Part shown: positions 1-8,406 of the stretch, piece by piece | How positions within the stretch are numbered: the stretch's first letter is position 1 | Layout: every line of letters starts with the position of its first letter | Source: Agromyces sp. H17E-10 | Lineage (GTDB): Bacteria > Actinomycetota > Actinomycetes > Actinomycetales > Microbacteriaceae | DNA length: 64,000 nt | Reading direction: 5' to 3' | NCBI RefSeq assembly: GCF_022919715.1 | Contig: NZ_CP095042.1 | Coordinates: forward strand, 310,001-374,000 | Translations under genes and position numbers: made by a program | Notes under the pieces: model-generated | Told to the model about the DNA's origin: nothing | Databases searched by the model: none | The model's input: the letters and a program-made list of their open reading frames with translations, nothing else

Positions 1-95
1 GTCGCCATGGCGTTGGCCGTGTCGTGGAAGCCGTTCGTGAAGTCGAAGAACAGCGCCAGTGCGATGACCAGCACGACGATGAGGGTCGAATCCAC
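1..95 (-). CDS. pit: Inorganic phosphate transporter, PiT family (partial, N-terminus only)
   Basis: Only the first 31 codons lie in the window; the rest runs off the left edge. The GTG start at 95 follows an AGGAAAG ribosome binding site about 6 nt upstream. The peptide begins with a hydrophobic segment and then reads FFDFTNGFHDTANAMA, the signature of PiT-family low-affinity phosphate/cation symporters in the inner membrane. The motif is strong enough to name the family; substrate is inferred from it. It lies 57 nt downstream of the Nudix gene on the same strand and may be co-transcribed. Confidence 0.85.
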   Translation of the reverse strand, partial: MDSTLIVVLVIALALFFDFTNGFHDTANAMA

Positions 96-152
96 CGGCG
101 TCTTTCCTACGAGAGTGTGCGGTTCACCTGGAGTTCAGGCGCCCCGTCGATA

Positions 153-629
153 CTACGCGACCGTCGGTCGCTCTGACACCACCGTCGCGAGATCCTCGCC
201 GAACACGAACGTGCGGTGCGCGGTGCCGCCGGCGAGGACGTCGGGCAGCCAGCGGCGGGCGTCGTCCCACATGCGGTCGTACGGCACGGCGTCGAGCGCG
301 AACCACTCAGGGTCGAGCTCGTCGGATGCCACTGGCTCGCCCGTCCACGAACGGGCGACGAACACGTGCGAACGCTGGCTCCACCGCTCGCGGTGGGGAA
401 AGTGGTAGGTCATGAGGCCCCGCGGCTCGAGATCTGCCGCTGTCACGACGAGGCCCACCTCTTCGAGGATCTCGCGCACCGAGGCATCCCTCGCCGTCTC
501 ACCGGCTTCGAGCTTGCCGCCGGGCGCGACGATGCGCCCCTCGCCGAGGCCCTCCTTCTTGCGGCCGAGGAGCACCTCGGTGCGACCCCCGCGCTCGCGC
601 AGGAGGTAGCAGACGCAGACGTCGTACAC
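153..629 (-). CDS. Nudix hydrolase (MutT/8-oxo-dGTP diphosphatase-like)
   Basis: A 158-residue cytosolic Nudix protein. The complete Nudix box is visible: G38, E44, R52-E53, E56-E57 and G59, matching GX5EX7REUXEEXGU, which binds Mg2+ and cleaves nucleoside diphosphate-X bonds. Length and the N-terminal YLLRERGGRTEVLLGRK strand fit MutT-type sanitising enzymes (8-oxo-dGTP), but substrate cannot be fixed from sequence. The GTG start at 629 lies 3 nt after the pfkA stop, so the two genes are almost certainly co-transcribed and translationally linked. Confidence 0.9.
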   Translation of the reverse strand: MYDVCVCYLLRERGGRTEVLLGRKKEGLGEGRIVAPGGKLEAGETARDASVREILEEVGLVVTAADLEPRGLMTYHFPHRERWSQRSHVFVARSWTGEPVASDELDPEWFALDAVPYDRMWDDARRWLPDVLAGGTAHRTFVFGEDLATVVSERPTVA

Positions 630-632
630 GAC

Positions 633-1664
<1,032 letters not shown>

Positions 1665-1857
1665 GGCTCGTTGGACTCCTTGAGGTGGGGGGAATCGTCG
1701 CTGGAGCCGCTTCATCGGGGCACGACGTTTCGGAAGTCTAGCGAACCTCGACTCTCGCGTGACGACTCGGCGGGGTCGCCGAATCGAGGTCGCCAGATGC
1801 CGAAAGCATCGTGCCAGAAACGGCGCTCAGCAGTGCGAGCGACGCCCGGGCCCCGGG

Positions 1858-3984
1858 TTACAGCGCGCCGTCGAGCGCCCGGCGCAGCAGGTGCTGCAGC
1901 GCGTCCAGCTGCACCGAGTCGGCCGAGCCGGGCTCGACGTCCTGTCCGTCGAGCGCGCGGGCGGCGAGACCCTGCTTCGAGTCGATCAGCTCGGCGATGC
2001 GGGCGTCGATCGTGTGCGCGGCGATGATGCGCCACGCGGTCACGGGCTCCTCCTGACCGATGCGGTGCACGCGGTCGATGGCCTGCGTCTGCTCGGCCGC
2101 GGTCCAGCTGAGCTCGGCGAGCACGACGTTCGACGCGGCCTGCAGGTTGACGCCGACGCCCGCCGCGGTGAGCGAGCAGACGGCGACGTGCACCTCGGGG
2201 TCGTTGTTGAACGCGTCGATCGCGGCCTGTCGCTGCAGCGCGGTCTGGTCGCCGCGCAGCGACACGGTGCGGAGCTCGCGCGAGGCGAAGGCCGCCTCGG
2301 CCTGGTCCATGACGTCGATGTGCTTGGCGAAGAACACGACCTTGCCGACCGAGCGGGCCAGCTGGGCGGCGTAGTCGGCCGCGAGGCCGGCCTTCGCCTG
2401 GCCGATGCGGCGGACCATCGTGAAGACGTTCTCGCCCGACTTCGCCGACTTCGACTCCTCGAGCTCGGCGCTCGCGACCGCCCGGATGAACTGGTCGCGC
2501 GTGTCCTCGTCGAGGTCGCCGACGCGCAGGTGGCGGGCCTCGACGAGCGCCCGGAAGCGGGACGCGAGGCGGTTGCCGAGCTCGCGCTCGGCGGCGCGCA
2601 CCGACCGGCCCAGCTCGTCGTCGAGTTCGACCGGGAGGTCGGCGATGCGCTTCGCGGGCAGGTCGGCCGCGACATCCACCTTGCGCCGGCGCACGATGCC
2701 GAGGTCGATGACGGTGCGCCGCGCCTCGGCGTAGAAGCCGGGCTCGGCGGGCGTGAGCCCCGTCTCCTCGAGCTTGCCGAGGAGGTCGGGCGACGGCTTG
2801 TCGCCCTCGATCCAGCCGAGGAACTGCCAGATCGCCCGGAAGTCGTCGACGTCGTTGATGAGCGGGGTGCCCGTGAGGGCGAGCAGCAGCGGGTCGCCGC
2901 CGGGGGTCGCGCGGCGGATGCGGTCGGCGAGCGCGAGCACGTTGCGCGAGCGCTGCGACTGGAGGTTCTTGATGAAGTGCGCCTCGTCGACGACCATGCC
3001 GCGGAAGCCGAGGGTCGACAACCATGCCATGTGCCGGTCGAGCACGTCGTAGTTCACGACGACGACGTCGGCGAAGGCGTCGAGGGTGTCGCCGTCTCCG
3101 TGGATGACGGTCGCGCGTCGGTGCGGGGTCCACCGCTCGACCTCGCGCGCCCAGTTCATCTTCACGACGTTCGGCACGACGGCGAGCAGCGGGTAGGCGT
3201 TCGCGACGGAGGCGGCGAGCACCGACTGGGCGGTCTTGCCGAGGCCGGGCTCGTCGGCGAGCAGGAACGTGCGGTGGCCGTTCCGGGCGGCCTCGATGAA
3301 TCGCGCCTGGTGCTTCATGAGCTCGAGGCCGCGCGGCGCGAGCCGGTCGACCTTCGGCGCCTCGGGCAGGTCCATCGTCGCCGCCTGGCCGCCGGAGCCC
3401 TGCTCGAACGCCTTGAACAACGGGCCGAGCAGTTCCCAGTTGGCGAGGCGCCGCACGGGCACGACGGGCGCGGCGGGCTTCGAGAAGTCGGGGGCGAGGA
3501 ACGGGTTCGCCAGCTGGCGCGACTTCACCGAGCGCGGCACGACCTGGTTCTCGGAGAGCACGACGGGCGCCGCCTCGGGTTCGCGCGTGATGATGAGCTC
3601 GTCGGCGCTCAGCTCGGCGCCCGACTCGAGCAGCCAGTCGCGGCGGAACCGCTGCGCCACGGTCGAGATCGACGCATCGGGCTCGAGCAGCTGGATGAGG
3701 CTCGTGTCGCGCGCCGCGGTCTTGGCGAGGATCTGCGCGATGCCGTCGAGGCGCTTCAGCAGCTCGGCACGCGCCGCGTCGGTGATGTCGGCGTCGCCCT
3801 TGACGCGGGCGCGCTCCTCGCGCATGAGCAGGGCGATGACCTGGAACTTCTGCCGGTTCGTGGGGCCGAGCTTGCCCTTCTGCGCCTTCTGCTCGACCTC
3901 TCGCACCTTGCGCGCGAGGATCGGGATGATGGGCGCGTCGTCGTCACGCGAACGCGTGCGCTGCCGCTGCCTCTGCTGGGCCAT
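1858..3984 (-). CDS. SNF2-family DEAD/DEAH helicase
   Basis: A 708-residue superfamily 2 ATPase. After about 215 residues without a recognised domain come Walker A DEPGLGKT (244-251), DEAH (333-336), TGTP (motif III) and near the C-terminus AIDRVHRIGQ (motif VI), the SNF2/Swi2 layout of a dsDNA translocase. The start at 3984 has GGGAG 5 nt upstream; the frame stays open to 4275 but without a site. The N-terminal third is Arg/Gln/Lys-rich and may bind nucleic acid. It stands alone; a role in DNA repair or nucleoprotein remodelling is family-level inference. Confidence 0.9.
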   Translation of the reverse strand: MAQQRQRQRTRSRDDDAPIIPILARKVREVEQKAQKGKLGPTNRQKFQVIALLMREERARVKGDADITDAARAELLKRLDGIAQILAKTAARDTSLIQLLEPDASISTVAQRFRRDWLLESGAELSADELIITREPEAAPVVLSENQVVPRSVKSRQLANPFLAPDFSKPAAPVVPVRRLANWELLGPLFKAFEQGSGGQAATMDLPEAPKVDRLAPRGLELMKHQARFIEAARNGHRTFLLADEPGLGKTAQSVLAASVANAYPLLAVVPNVVKMNWAREVERWTPHRRATVIHGDGDTLDAFADVVVVNYDVLDRHMAWLSTLGFRGMVVDEAHFIKNLQSQRSRNVLALADRIRRATPGGDPLLLALTGTPLINDVDDFRAIWQFLGWIEGDKPSPDLLGKLEETGLTPAEPGFYAEARRTVIDLGIVRRRKVDVAADLPAKRIADLPVELDDELGRSVRAAERELGNRLASRFRALVEARHLRVGDLDEDTRDQFIRAVASAELEESKSAKSGENVFTMVRRIGQAKAGLAADYAAQLARSVGKVVFFAKHIDVMDQAEAAFASRELRTVSLRGDQTALQRQAAIDAFNNDPEVHVAVCSLTAAGVGVNLQAASNVVLAELSWTAAEQTQAIDRVHRIGQEEPVTAWRIIAAHTIDARIAELIDSKQGLAARALDGQDVEPGSADSVQLDALQHLLRRALDGAL

Positions 3985-4329
3985 TGTTCTCCCGTTCATT
4001 CGTGCCGTGCCGGCACGCTCTCCCCTGAACGCCCCCTCGGCCCGATGGGTGATCGGGCCGGCTGCGACGGCGCGAGGGCCGTGCGGCGCGGTACGCCGAA
4101 TCCCGAACCGAGCAGCGGCGAGCGAGGCTCGCACGGTCGGCCGAAGAACGGATTCGTCGGGCGCGGTGCCCATTCTAGCGGGCTGAGGCCCGCGAACGGG
4201 AAACCGCCGCCCCGTCGGGGCGGCGTGATCGTCTTCGTCGGGCGAAGAGGATGCGACGGACGACGTCGCCGTCATGCGCCGGTGTGCTCGGGGCTACCCT
4301 TGCCGCGCCGACCCGCCTACCCTTGGAGT
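3985..4329. other. Divergent intergenic region with two GC hairpins
   Basis: 345 nt between the helicase and the small acidic protein, with no coding region supported. It holds two adjacent inverted repeats: GCGGGC/GCCCGC with a 4-nt loop (4178-4193) and a 9-bp stem around CGCCGCCCC (4205-4213/4217-4225) with a 3-nt loop. The genes on both sides point away from it, so these are not ordinary terminators. A leader structure or small transcript is possible but not shown. Confidence 0.4.
4318..4323 (+). promoter_or_regulatory. -10 element TACCCT, leaderless start
   Basis: TACCCT ends 6 nt before the ATG at 4330, placing transcription start at or next to the start codon. The only purine run (GGAG) is 1 nt from the ATG, too close to serve as a ribosome binding site. 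Confidence 0.5.
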
Positions 4330-4539
4330 ATGGACGATCTCGCGGGGGCGGGCGCCGAGTTCTCGCCCGAGGACGACGATTTCACCGTGTCGCAGGACAC
4401 CGAGTTCGACGAGGCCGACGAGGCGCACGACGACGACGAACGCTCGCTCGACGACGCGCTCGACGACGAACTGCCGGGGGTCGACGCCGAGCGCCGGGTC
4501 GACCTGCGCGACGAACGGGCGCCCGCCGACGACGACTGA
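4330..4539 (+). CDS. Small highly acidic protein of unknown function
   Basis: 69 residues, about 40 percent Asp/Glu, with no hydrophobic segment, no Cys and one Met, so a soluble cytosolic and probably disordered protein. I do not recognise a family. The ATG is chosen because a TACCCT -10 hexamer sits 6 nt upstream. It is convergent with the DUF2207 gene (5 nt between stops). Asp-rich composition alone could arise by chance in GC-rich DNA, but the promoter spacing supports a real gene. Confidence 0.6.
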   Translation: MDDLAGAGAEFSPEDDDFTVSQDTEFDEADEAHDDDERSLDDALDDELPGVDAERRVDLRDERAPADDD

Positions 4540-4544
4540 GCCGG

Positions 4545-6467
4545 TCAGACGCCGCCACCTCCGCCGCCACCGCCGCCGCCGCCCGACGAACCGCCGCCGC
4601 CGGATCCGCTCGACGAGGAACTCGAGCTCGAGCCCGACCACGAGCTCGACGAGGCCTGCGAGAACGACGAGACTCCCGCGGCGAACCAGGCGGCGTTGAA
4701 GCCGTCGTTTCCCGAGTACCACCCGGGCGACGTGCCGTCCTGCTCGTAGAGGGCGGCGAGCTCGCGGCTCCAGTCGCGTTCGAGCCCGAAGAGCACCGCG
4801 TAGGGCAGCAGCCGCTCGTTGAGCTTCAGCACGGCCCGACGGTCGGTGGTGTCGACGCGGAGTGCGCCCGTCGGGCTCTGCAGCACCCGGAGACGATCGG
4901 CTTCGGCGAGCCGGATGTAGAGGCGCAGGCCTTCGAGGTAGTCGCGCAATTCGCGTCCGCGCTCGGTCAGCGGGCGGACGTCGGCGACGAGGCCGAGCGC
5001 GGCGAGGGACGCGAGGATCGCGACGACGAAGGCGATCGCCGGCCAGGCGCCGCCCATGACGCCGTCGAGCGCGAAGATGCCGAGCACGACGCTCAGGGTG
5101 GAGGCGACGACGGCGACGAGGCCGAGCACGACGCGCAGGCCACGGTCGGGACGTCTCCGGAGACCGGCGGTGACGACGCCCTTCGTGACCCGCTGGCGGA
5201 TCGCGAGCAGCCGCTTGCCGAGTGCGGTGTCGCGCGATTTCAGGTCGCGGACCGCGCCGCGTGCGGGCGGTGAGCCGAAGAGCGCCCCGGTGACTGCGCG
5301 GGCGTGTTCGTCGGCCGTCGCGCCCCCGCCGACGAACTCGACGGCGTACTTGCGGCGTCCGGTCTCGAGGATGCGCACGTCGCCGGCGACGGCGCGCTCG
5401 AGGATCGTCGCGGTGACGCCCTTTCCCGGCTTGCCCACGAGGTCGGATGCGACGAAGGCGGACACGCCTTCGGGCGGCTCGTACTGCGCGATGATCGTGC
5501 CGCGGCCGGGATGGTCGCGCCAGCGTGTGAGCCGCGCGACGAGGGCCGCGATGGCCGCGCCCACGGCGACGAGGGCGGCGACCCCGCCGCCGACCGCCGC
5601 CGGTGACGATCCGAACGCGTCGTCGCGGGGCACGACCGTGCCCGCGCGGAACCCCGCGGCGATCGTGAGGTTCTTGTACGGGCCGATCGCCTCGGCCCGC
5701 GCGACGACGACGGTCTCGCCGTCGGCACCCGGAGTCGCCGTGATGTCGTCGCACGGCGTGCTCGACCCGCTCCAGCCGCGATAGCACGCCGCGGCGCCCG
5801 TGAAGCCGTCGGCGAGCGCACCGCTGAACCGGAGCTCCGCACGCACGACGCCGAACGGCTGTGCCCACCCGGTGCCGTTGACGTCCCAGTAGAACTCGTC
5901 GATCGCCGCGTGGTCGGGCACGTGCGTGACGTTGTGCTGACGGTACGTGATCACATAGGTCTGCTCGCCGTGCACAAAGTCGTCGGCCCGGATCGTGACG
6001 AGCAGGAACTCGCCGTCCTCGTCGGCCTCGGTCTCGAAGGCGCGGGGCGCCCCCGACTCGTCGGTCACCGACTCGATGACGAGATCGGTCGGGTGACCGT
6101 CGTAGTCGAGCGGGATGGCGCGGCGGATGCCGCGGTTCTGGTCGAAGTCGGGGAACCGGGCGACGAGGGTCTCGGTCGTCTCGAGCACCGATCGGCCGTC
6201 GGCGTCGAGCGAGAGGTCGTACACGGCGTCGAACGAGTCGAAGCTGAAGTCGTCGAGTCCGGCACGGACTCCGGTCGTCGAGACGTCTGGCGTCGAGGTG
6301 CGGTGCGCGAGGAACGAGGTCCGCGCCGCTCCCGCGTCGGCGACGGCCGCAGAACTGTCGGGCAGGGGGGTCGCGACGGCCGCCTGACCGGCGAGCAGCG
6401 GCGCCGCGACGGCGGCGACGGCGGCCACGGCGGTGAGGGCGCGACGGACGAGTCGGGCGAGCGGCAT
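4545..6467 (-). CDS. DUF2207 domain membrane protein, copy A
   Basis: A 640-residue protein with a signal peptide (LVRRALTAVAAVAAVAAPLLAG), an extracytoplasmic DUF2207 domain (FDSFDAVYDLSLDADGRS onward, including FYWDVNGTGW), a central hydrophobic segment around residue 310, a cytoplasmic region with the family motif RLYIRLAEADRL, two further hydrophobic segments and a Ser-rich C-terminus ending in about ten glycines. The glycine tail is typical of DUF2207 proteins. Function is unknown; location is the cell membrane. The ATG at 6467 is 6 nt from a TACCGT hexamer. It follows paralogue B by 35 nt; the two share domain order and most motifs. Confidence 0.85.
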   Translation of the reverse strand: MPLARLVRRALTAVAAVAAVAAPLLAGQAAVATPLPDSSAAVADAGAARTSFLAHRTSTPDVSTTGVRAGLDDFSFDSFDAVYDLSLDADGRSVLETTETLVARFPDFDQNRGIRRAIPLDYDGHPTDLVIESVTDESGAPRAFETEADEDGEFLLVTIRADDFVHGEQTYVITYRQHNVTHVPDHAAIDEFYWDVNGTGWAQPFGVVRAELRFSGALADGFTGAAACYRGWSGSSTPCDDITATPGADGETVVVARAEAIGPYKNLTIAAGFRAGTVVPRDDAFGSSPAAVGGGVAALVAVGAAIAALVARLTRWRDHPGRGTIIAQYEPPEGVSAFVASDLVGKPGKGVTATILERAVAGDVRILETGRRKYAVEFVGGGATADEHARAVTGALFGSPPARGAVRDLKSRDTALGKRLLAIRQRVTKGVVTAGLRRRPDRGLRVVLGLVAVVASTLSVVLGIFALDGVMGGAWPAIAFVVAILASLAALGLVADVRPLTERGRELRDYLEGLRLYIRLAEADRLRVLQSPTGALRVDTTDRRAVLKLNERLLPYAVLFGLERDWSRELAALYEQDGTSPGWYSGNDGFNAAWFAAGVSSFSQASSSSWSGSSSSSSSSGSGGGGSSGGGGGGGGGGGV

Positions 6468-6473
6468 CCCCCC

Positions 6474-6479
6474 ACGGTA
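6474..6479 (-). promoter_or_regulatory. -10 element TACCGT, leaderless start of DUF2207 copy A
   Basis: Read on the minus strand, TACCGT ends 6 nt before the ATG at 6467. The same hexamer followed by GGG precedes copy B, so each paralogue seems to have its own promoter. Confidence 0.45.
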
Positions 6480-6502
6480 TCGGCCCGCGCCGGCACCGAC
6501 GA

Positions 6503-8329
6503 TCACCAACCGCCGCCTCCGCCGCCACCGCCGCCGCCGCCCGACGAGCCGCCGCCGCTCGATCCGGAGAACGATGACGAGCTCGACGAACTCGACCACG
6601 ACGACGAGCTCGACCATGCTGCTGTTGCGGTCGTCCACGACGACGAACTCGTCGCCTGGCCGAACCCGCCCATCGACGACAGGTCGCCGCCCGCGTACCA
6701 GGCGGGCGCCGACCCGGCCGCCGCATACTCGGTCGCGAGCACCTCGGCCCACTCGCGTTCGAGGCCGAACAGCGCCGCGTACGGCAGCATCCGCTCGTTG
6801 AGCCGCACGACCTCATCGGGCCCGCGCAGGGCACCCGTCGGGCTCTGCAGCATCGCCAGCCGATCGGCCTCGGCGAGCCGGATGTAGAGGCGCAGCCCCT
6901 CGAGATGGTCGCGGAGCCGCCGGCCCTCGAGGGTCGGCCTGACCGCGCCGCGCCCGATCACGGGGATCGCGAAGACGCCGATCACGCCGACGACCGCGGC
7001 CGCGACGAGCCACGGCACGACGGGCGAGCCCGGCACGTTGAAGATCGCGAAGAACGCCGCGACCGTACCGAGCAGGCACACGGCGAAGAGCACCCGCCCG
7101 ACCCGGGTCGTCGAGGCCACGAGGCCCGATGAGAGCGCCTTCGAGCGGGCCCGACGGAACGCCTCGGCGAATGCGATCGCCATCGCCGAGTCCGTGCTCG
7201 GCAGGTCGCGCACCGAGCCCACTCCCCGGTGCGCGAACAACGCACCGAGCACGGCCTTCGCCTCGGTGCCGTCGACCTCGCCGCCCAGGTACTCGAGCCG
7301 GTACTTCTTCGCGCCGTGCTGCTGCACGCGCACGACGCCCTCGACCGCGAACTGCAGGATCGAGGCGGTGATCGCGCGGCGCTCGGCCCGGAGCAGGTGG
7401 GCCGCGGTGATGAGGCCGATCCCCTCCGGCGGGTCGTACTGCGCGATCACGGTGCCCGCTCGCCGGTACCGCCACACGCCGAAGCGCAGCACGAGCGTCG
7501 CGACGATCGAGCCGACCGCGCCGACCGCGCCCGCGAGGCCGAGCCAGCCCTCCGGCGGCATCGGCGCCGCCGCGAACGTTCCGGCCTCGAATCCGACCGC
7601 GAGGGTCAGGGTCTCGTGCGGCCGCAGCTGCGACGCCTGCACGACGACCGAACCGTCGGCGAGGCGCTCGAGCGAGTCGCACGGCGTCGTCGCTCCTTCG
7701 GCACCCCGATAGCAGGCGCTCGTCCCGTCGGCGGCACCGGCCACCTCGGGGCTCAGCGCCAGCGTCGCGGTCACCCGACCGAACGGCTGGGCGAACCCCG
7801 TGCCGTTCACGTCCCAGTAGAACTCGTCGATCGCGGCGTCGCTCGGCCGGTGGGTCACGTCGTGCAGCCGATACGTGACGACGTACGTCTGGCGGCCGTG
7901 CACGTAGGCGTCGGGGTCGCCGATGCGCAGCACCTCGAAGCCGTCCTCGTTCGCCACGTCGTAGCGGCGGGCCGCGCCCGACTCGTCGGTCACCGAGAGC
8001 ACCGTCATGTCGAGCGGGTGACCGTCGTAATGGTCGGGCACGGCGCGGAGGATGCCGTGGTTCTGGTCGAAGTCGGGGAACACGGCGACGAGCGTCTCGG
8101 TGACGTCGAGCACCGACCTGCCCGCGTCGTCCTTCGACAGCGTGTACTTCGCGTCGAACGAGTCGAACGTGAAGTCGTCGACGCCCGCACGCACGCCCGA
8201 GCTCGCCGCGGCGTGGGCGGCGGCCCCGGGACCGGGCGTTCCGCCGCCGAGCACGATGCCGAAGCCCGTGAGGGCACCGACCGCGATGAGGAGCGCAGCG
8301 GCCCGGTGCCGACGCGTGAGTCGGGTCAT
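6503..8329 (-). CDS. DUF2207 domain membrane protein, copy B
   Basis: A 608-residue paralogue of the gene immediately downstream. Features in order: signal peptide (RAAALLIAVGALTGFGIVLG), DUF2207 domain starting FDSFDAKYTLSKDDAGRS and containing FYWDVNGTGF, a transmembrane segment near residue 300, a cytoplasmic domain with RLYIRLAEADRL, two more membrane segments, and a Ser/Trp-rich tail ending in about ten glycines and Trp. Role unknown in the family. The start at 8329 is supported by TACCGT 7 nt upstream. The pair looks like a tandem duplication that has since diverged. Confidence 0.85.
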   Translation of the reverse strand: MTRLTRRHRAAALLIAVGALTGFGIVLGGGTPGPGAAAHAAASSGVRAGVDDFTFDSFDAKYTLSKDDAGRSVLDVTETLVAVFPDFDQNHGILRAVPDHYDGHPLDMTVLSVTDESGAARRYDVANEDGFEVLRIGDPDAYVHGRQTYVVTYRLHDVTHRPSDAAIDEFYWDVNGTGFAQPFGRVTATLALSPEVAGAADGTSACYRGAEGATTPCDSLERLADGSVVVQASQLRPHETLTLAVGFEAGTFAAAPMPPEGWLGLAGAVGAVGSIVATLVLRFGVWRYRRAGTVIAQYDPPEGIGLITAAHLLRAERRAITASILQFAVEGVVRVQQHGAKKYRLEYLGGEVDGTEAKAVLGALFAHRGVGSVRDLPSTDSAMAIAFAEAFRRARSKALSSGLVASTTRVGRVLFAVCLLGTVAAFFAIFNVPGSPVVPWLVAAAVVGVIGVFAIPVIGRGAVRPTLEGRRLRDHLEGLRLYIRLAEADRLAMLQSPTGALRGPDEVVRLNERMLPYAALFGLEREWAEVLATEYAAAGSAPAWYAGGDLSSMGGFGQATSSSSWTTATAAWSSSSSWSSSSSSSSFSGSSGGGSSGGGGGGGGGGGW

Positions 8330-8336
8330 GGTGCCC

Positions 8337-8342
8337 ACGGTA
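8337..8342 (-). promoter_or_regulatory. -10 element TACCGT, leaderless start of DUF2207 copy B
   Basis: TACCGT on the minus strand ends 7 nt before the ATG at 8329, with no purine-rich ribosome binding site between. Confidence 0.45.
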
Positions 8343-8347
8343 GCCGG

Positions 8348-8382
8348 ACGCCGCGCTCGGGGTGACCCCCAGAACGCGGCGT
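8348..8382 (-). terminator. Candidate terminator downstream of copA
   Basis: Nested inverted repeats: outer ACGCCGCG/CGCGGCGT and inner GGGG/CCCC with a 3-nt loop, 25 nt after the copA stop. No U tract, as is common in GC-rich actinobacteria. Confidence 0.45.
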
Positions 8383-8406
8383 ACGGATCGGCCACGCGCG
8401 GGCGGA

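Noticed and set aside
102..106. Possibility that the phosphofructokinase is pyrophosphate-dependent.
   Set aside because: The coordinates here are residue numbers of pfkA. The Lys in PKTIDND hints at it, but GGEGT has Gly where PPi enzymes have Asp, so ATP use is more likely.
4551..4600. GCC/CCG trinucleotide tract considered as a microsatellite locus.
   Set aside because: It encodes the polyglycine tail of the DUF2207 protein, a normal feature of that family; it is reported only as part of the gene.
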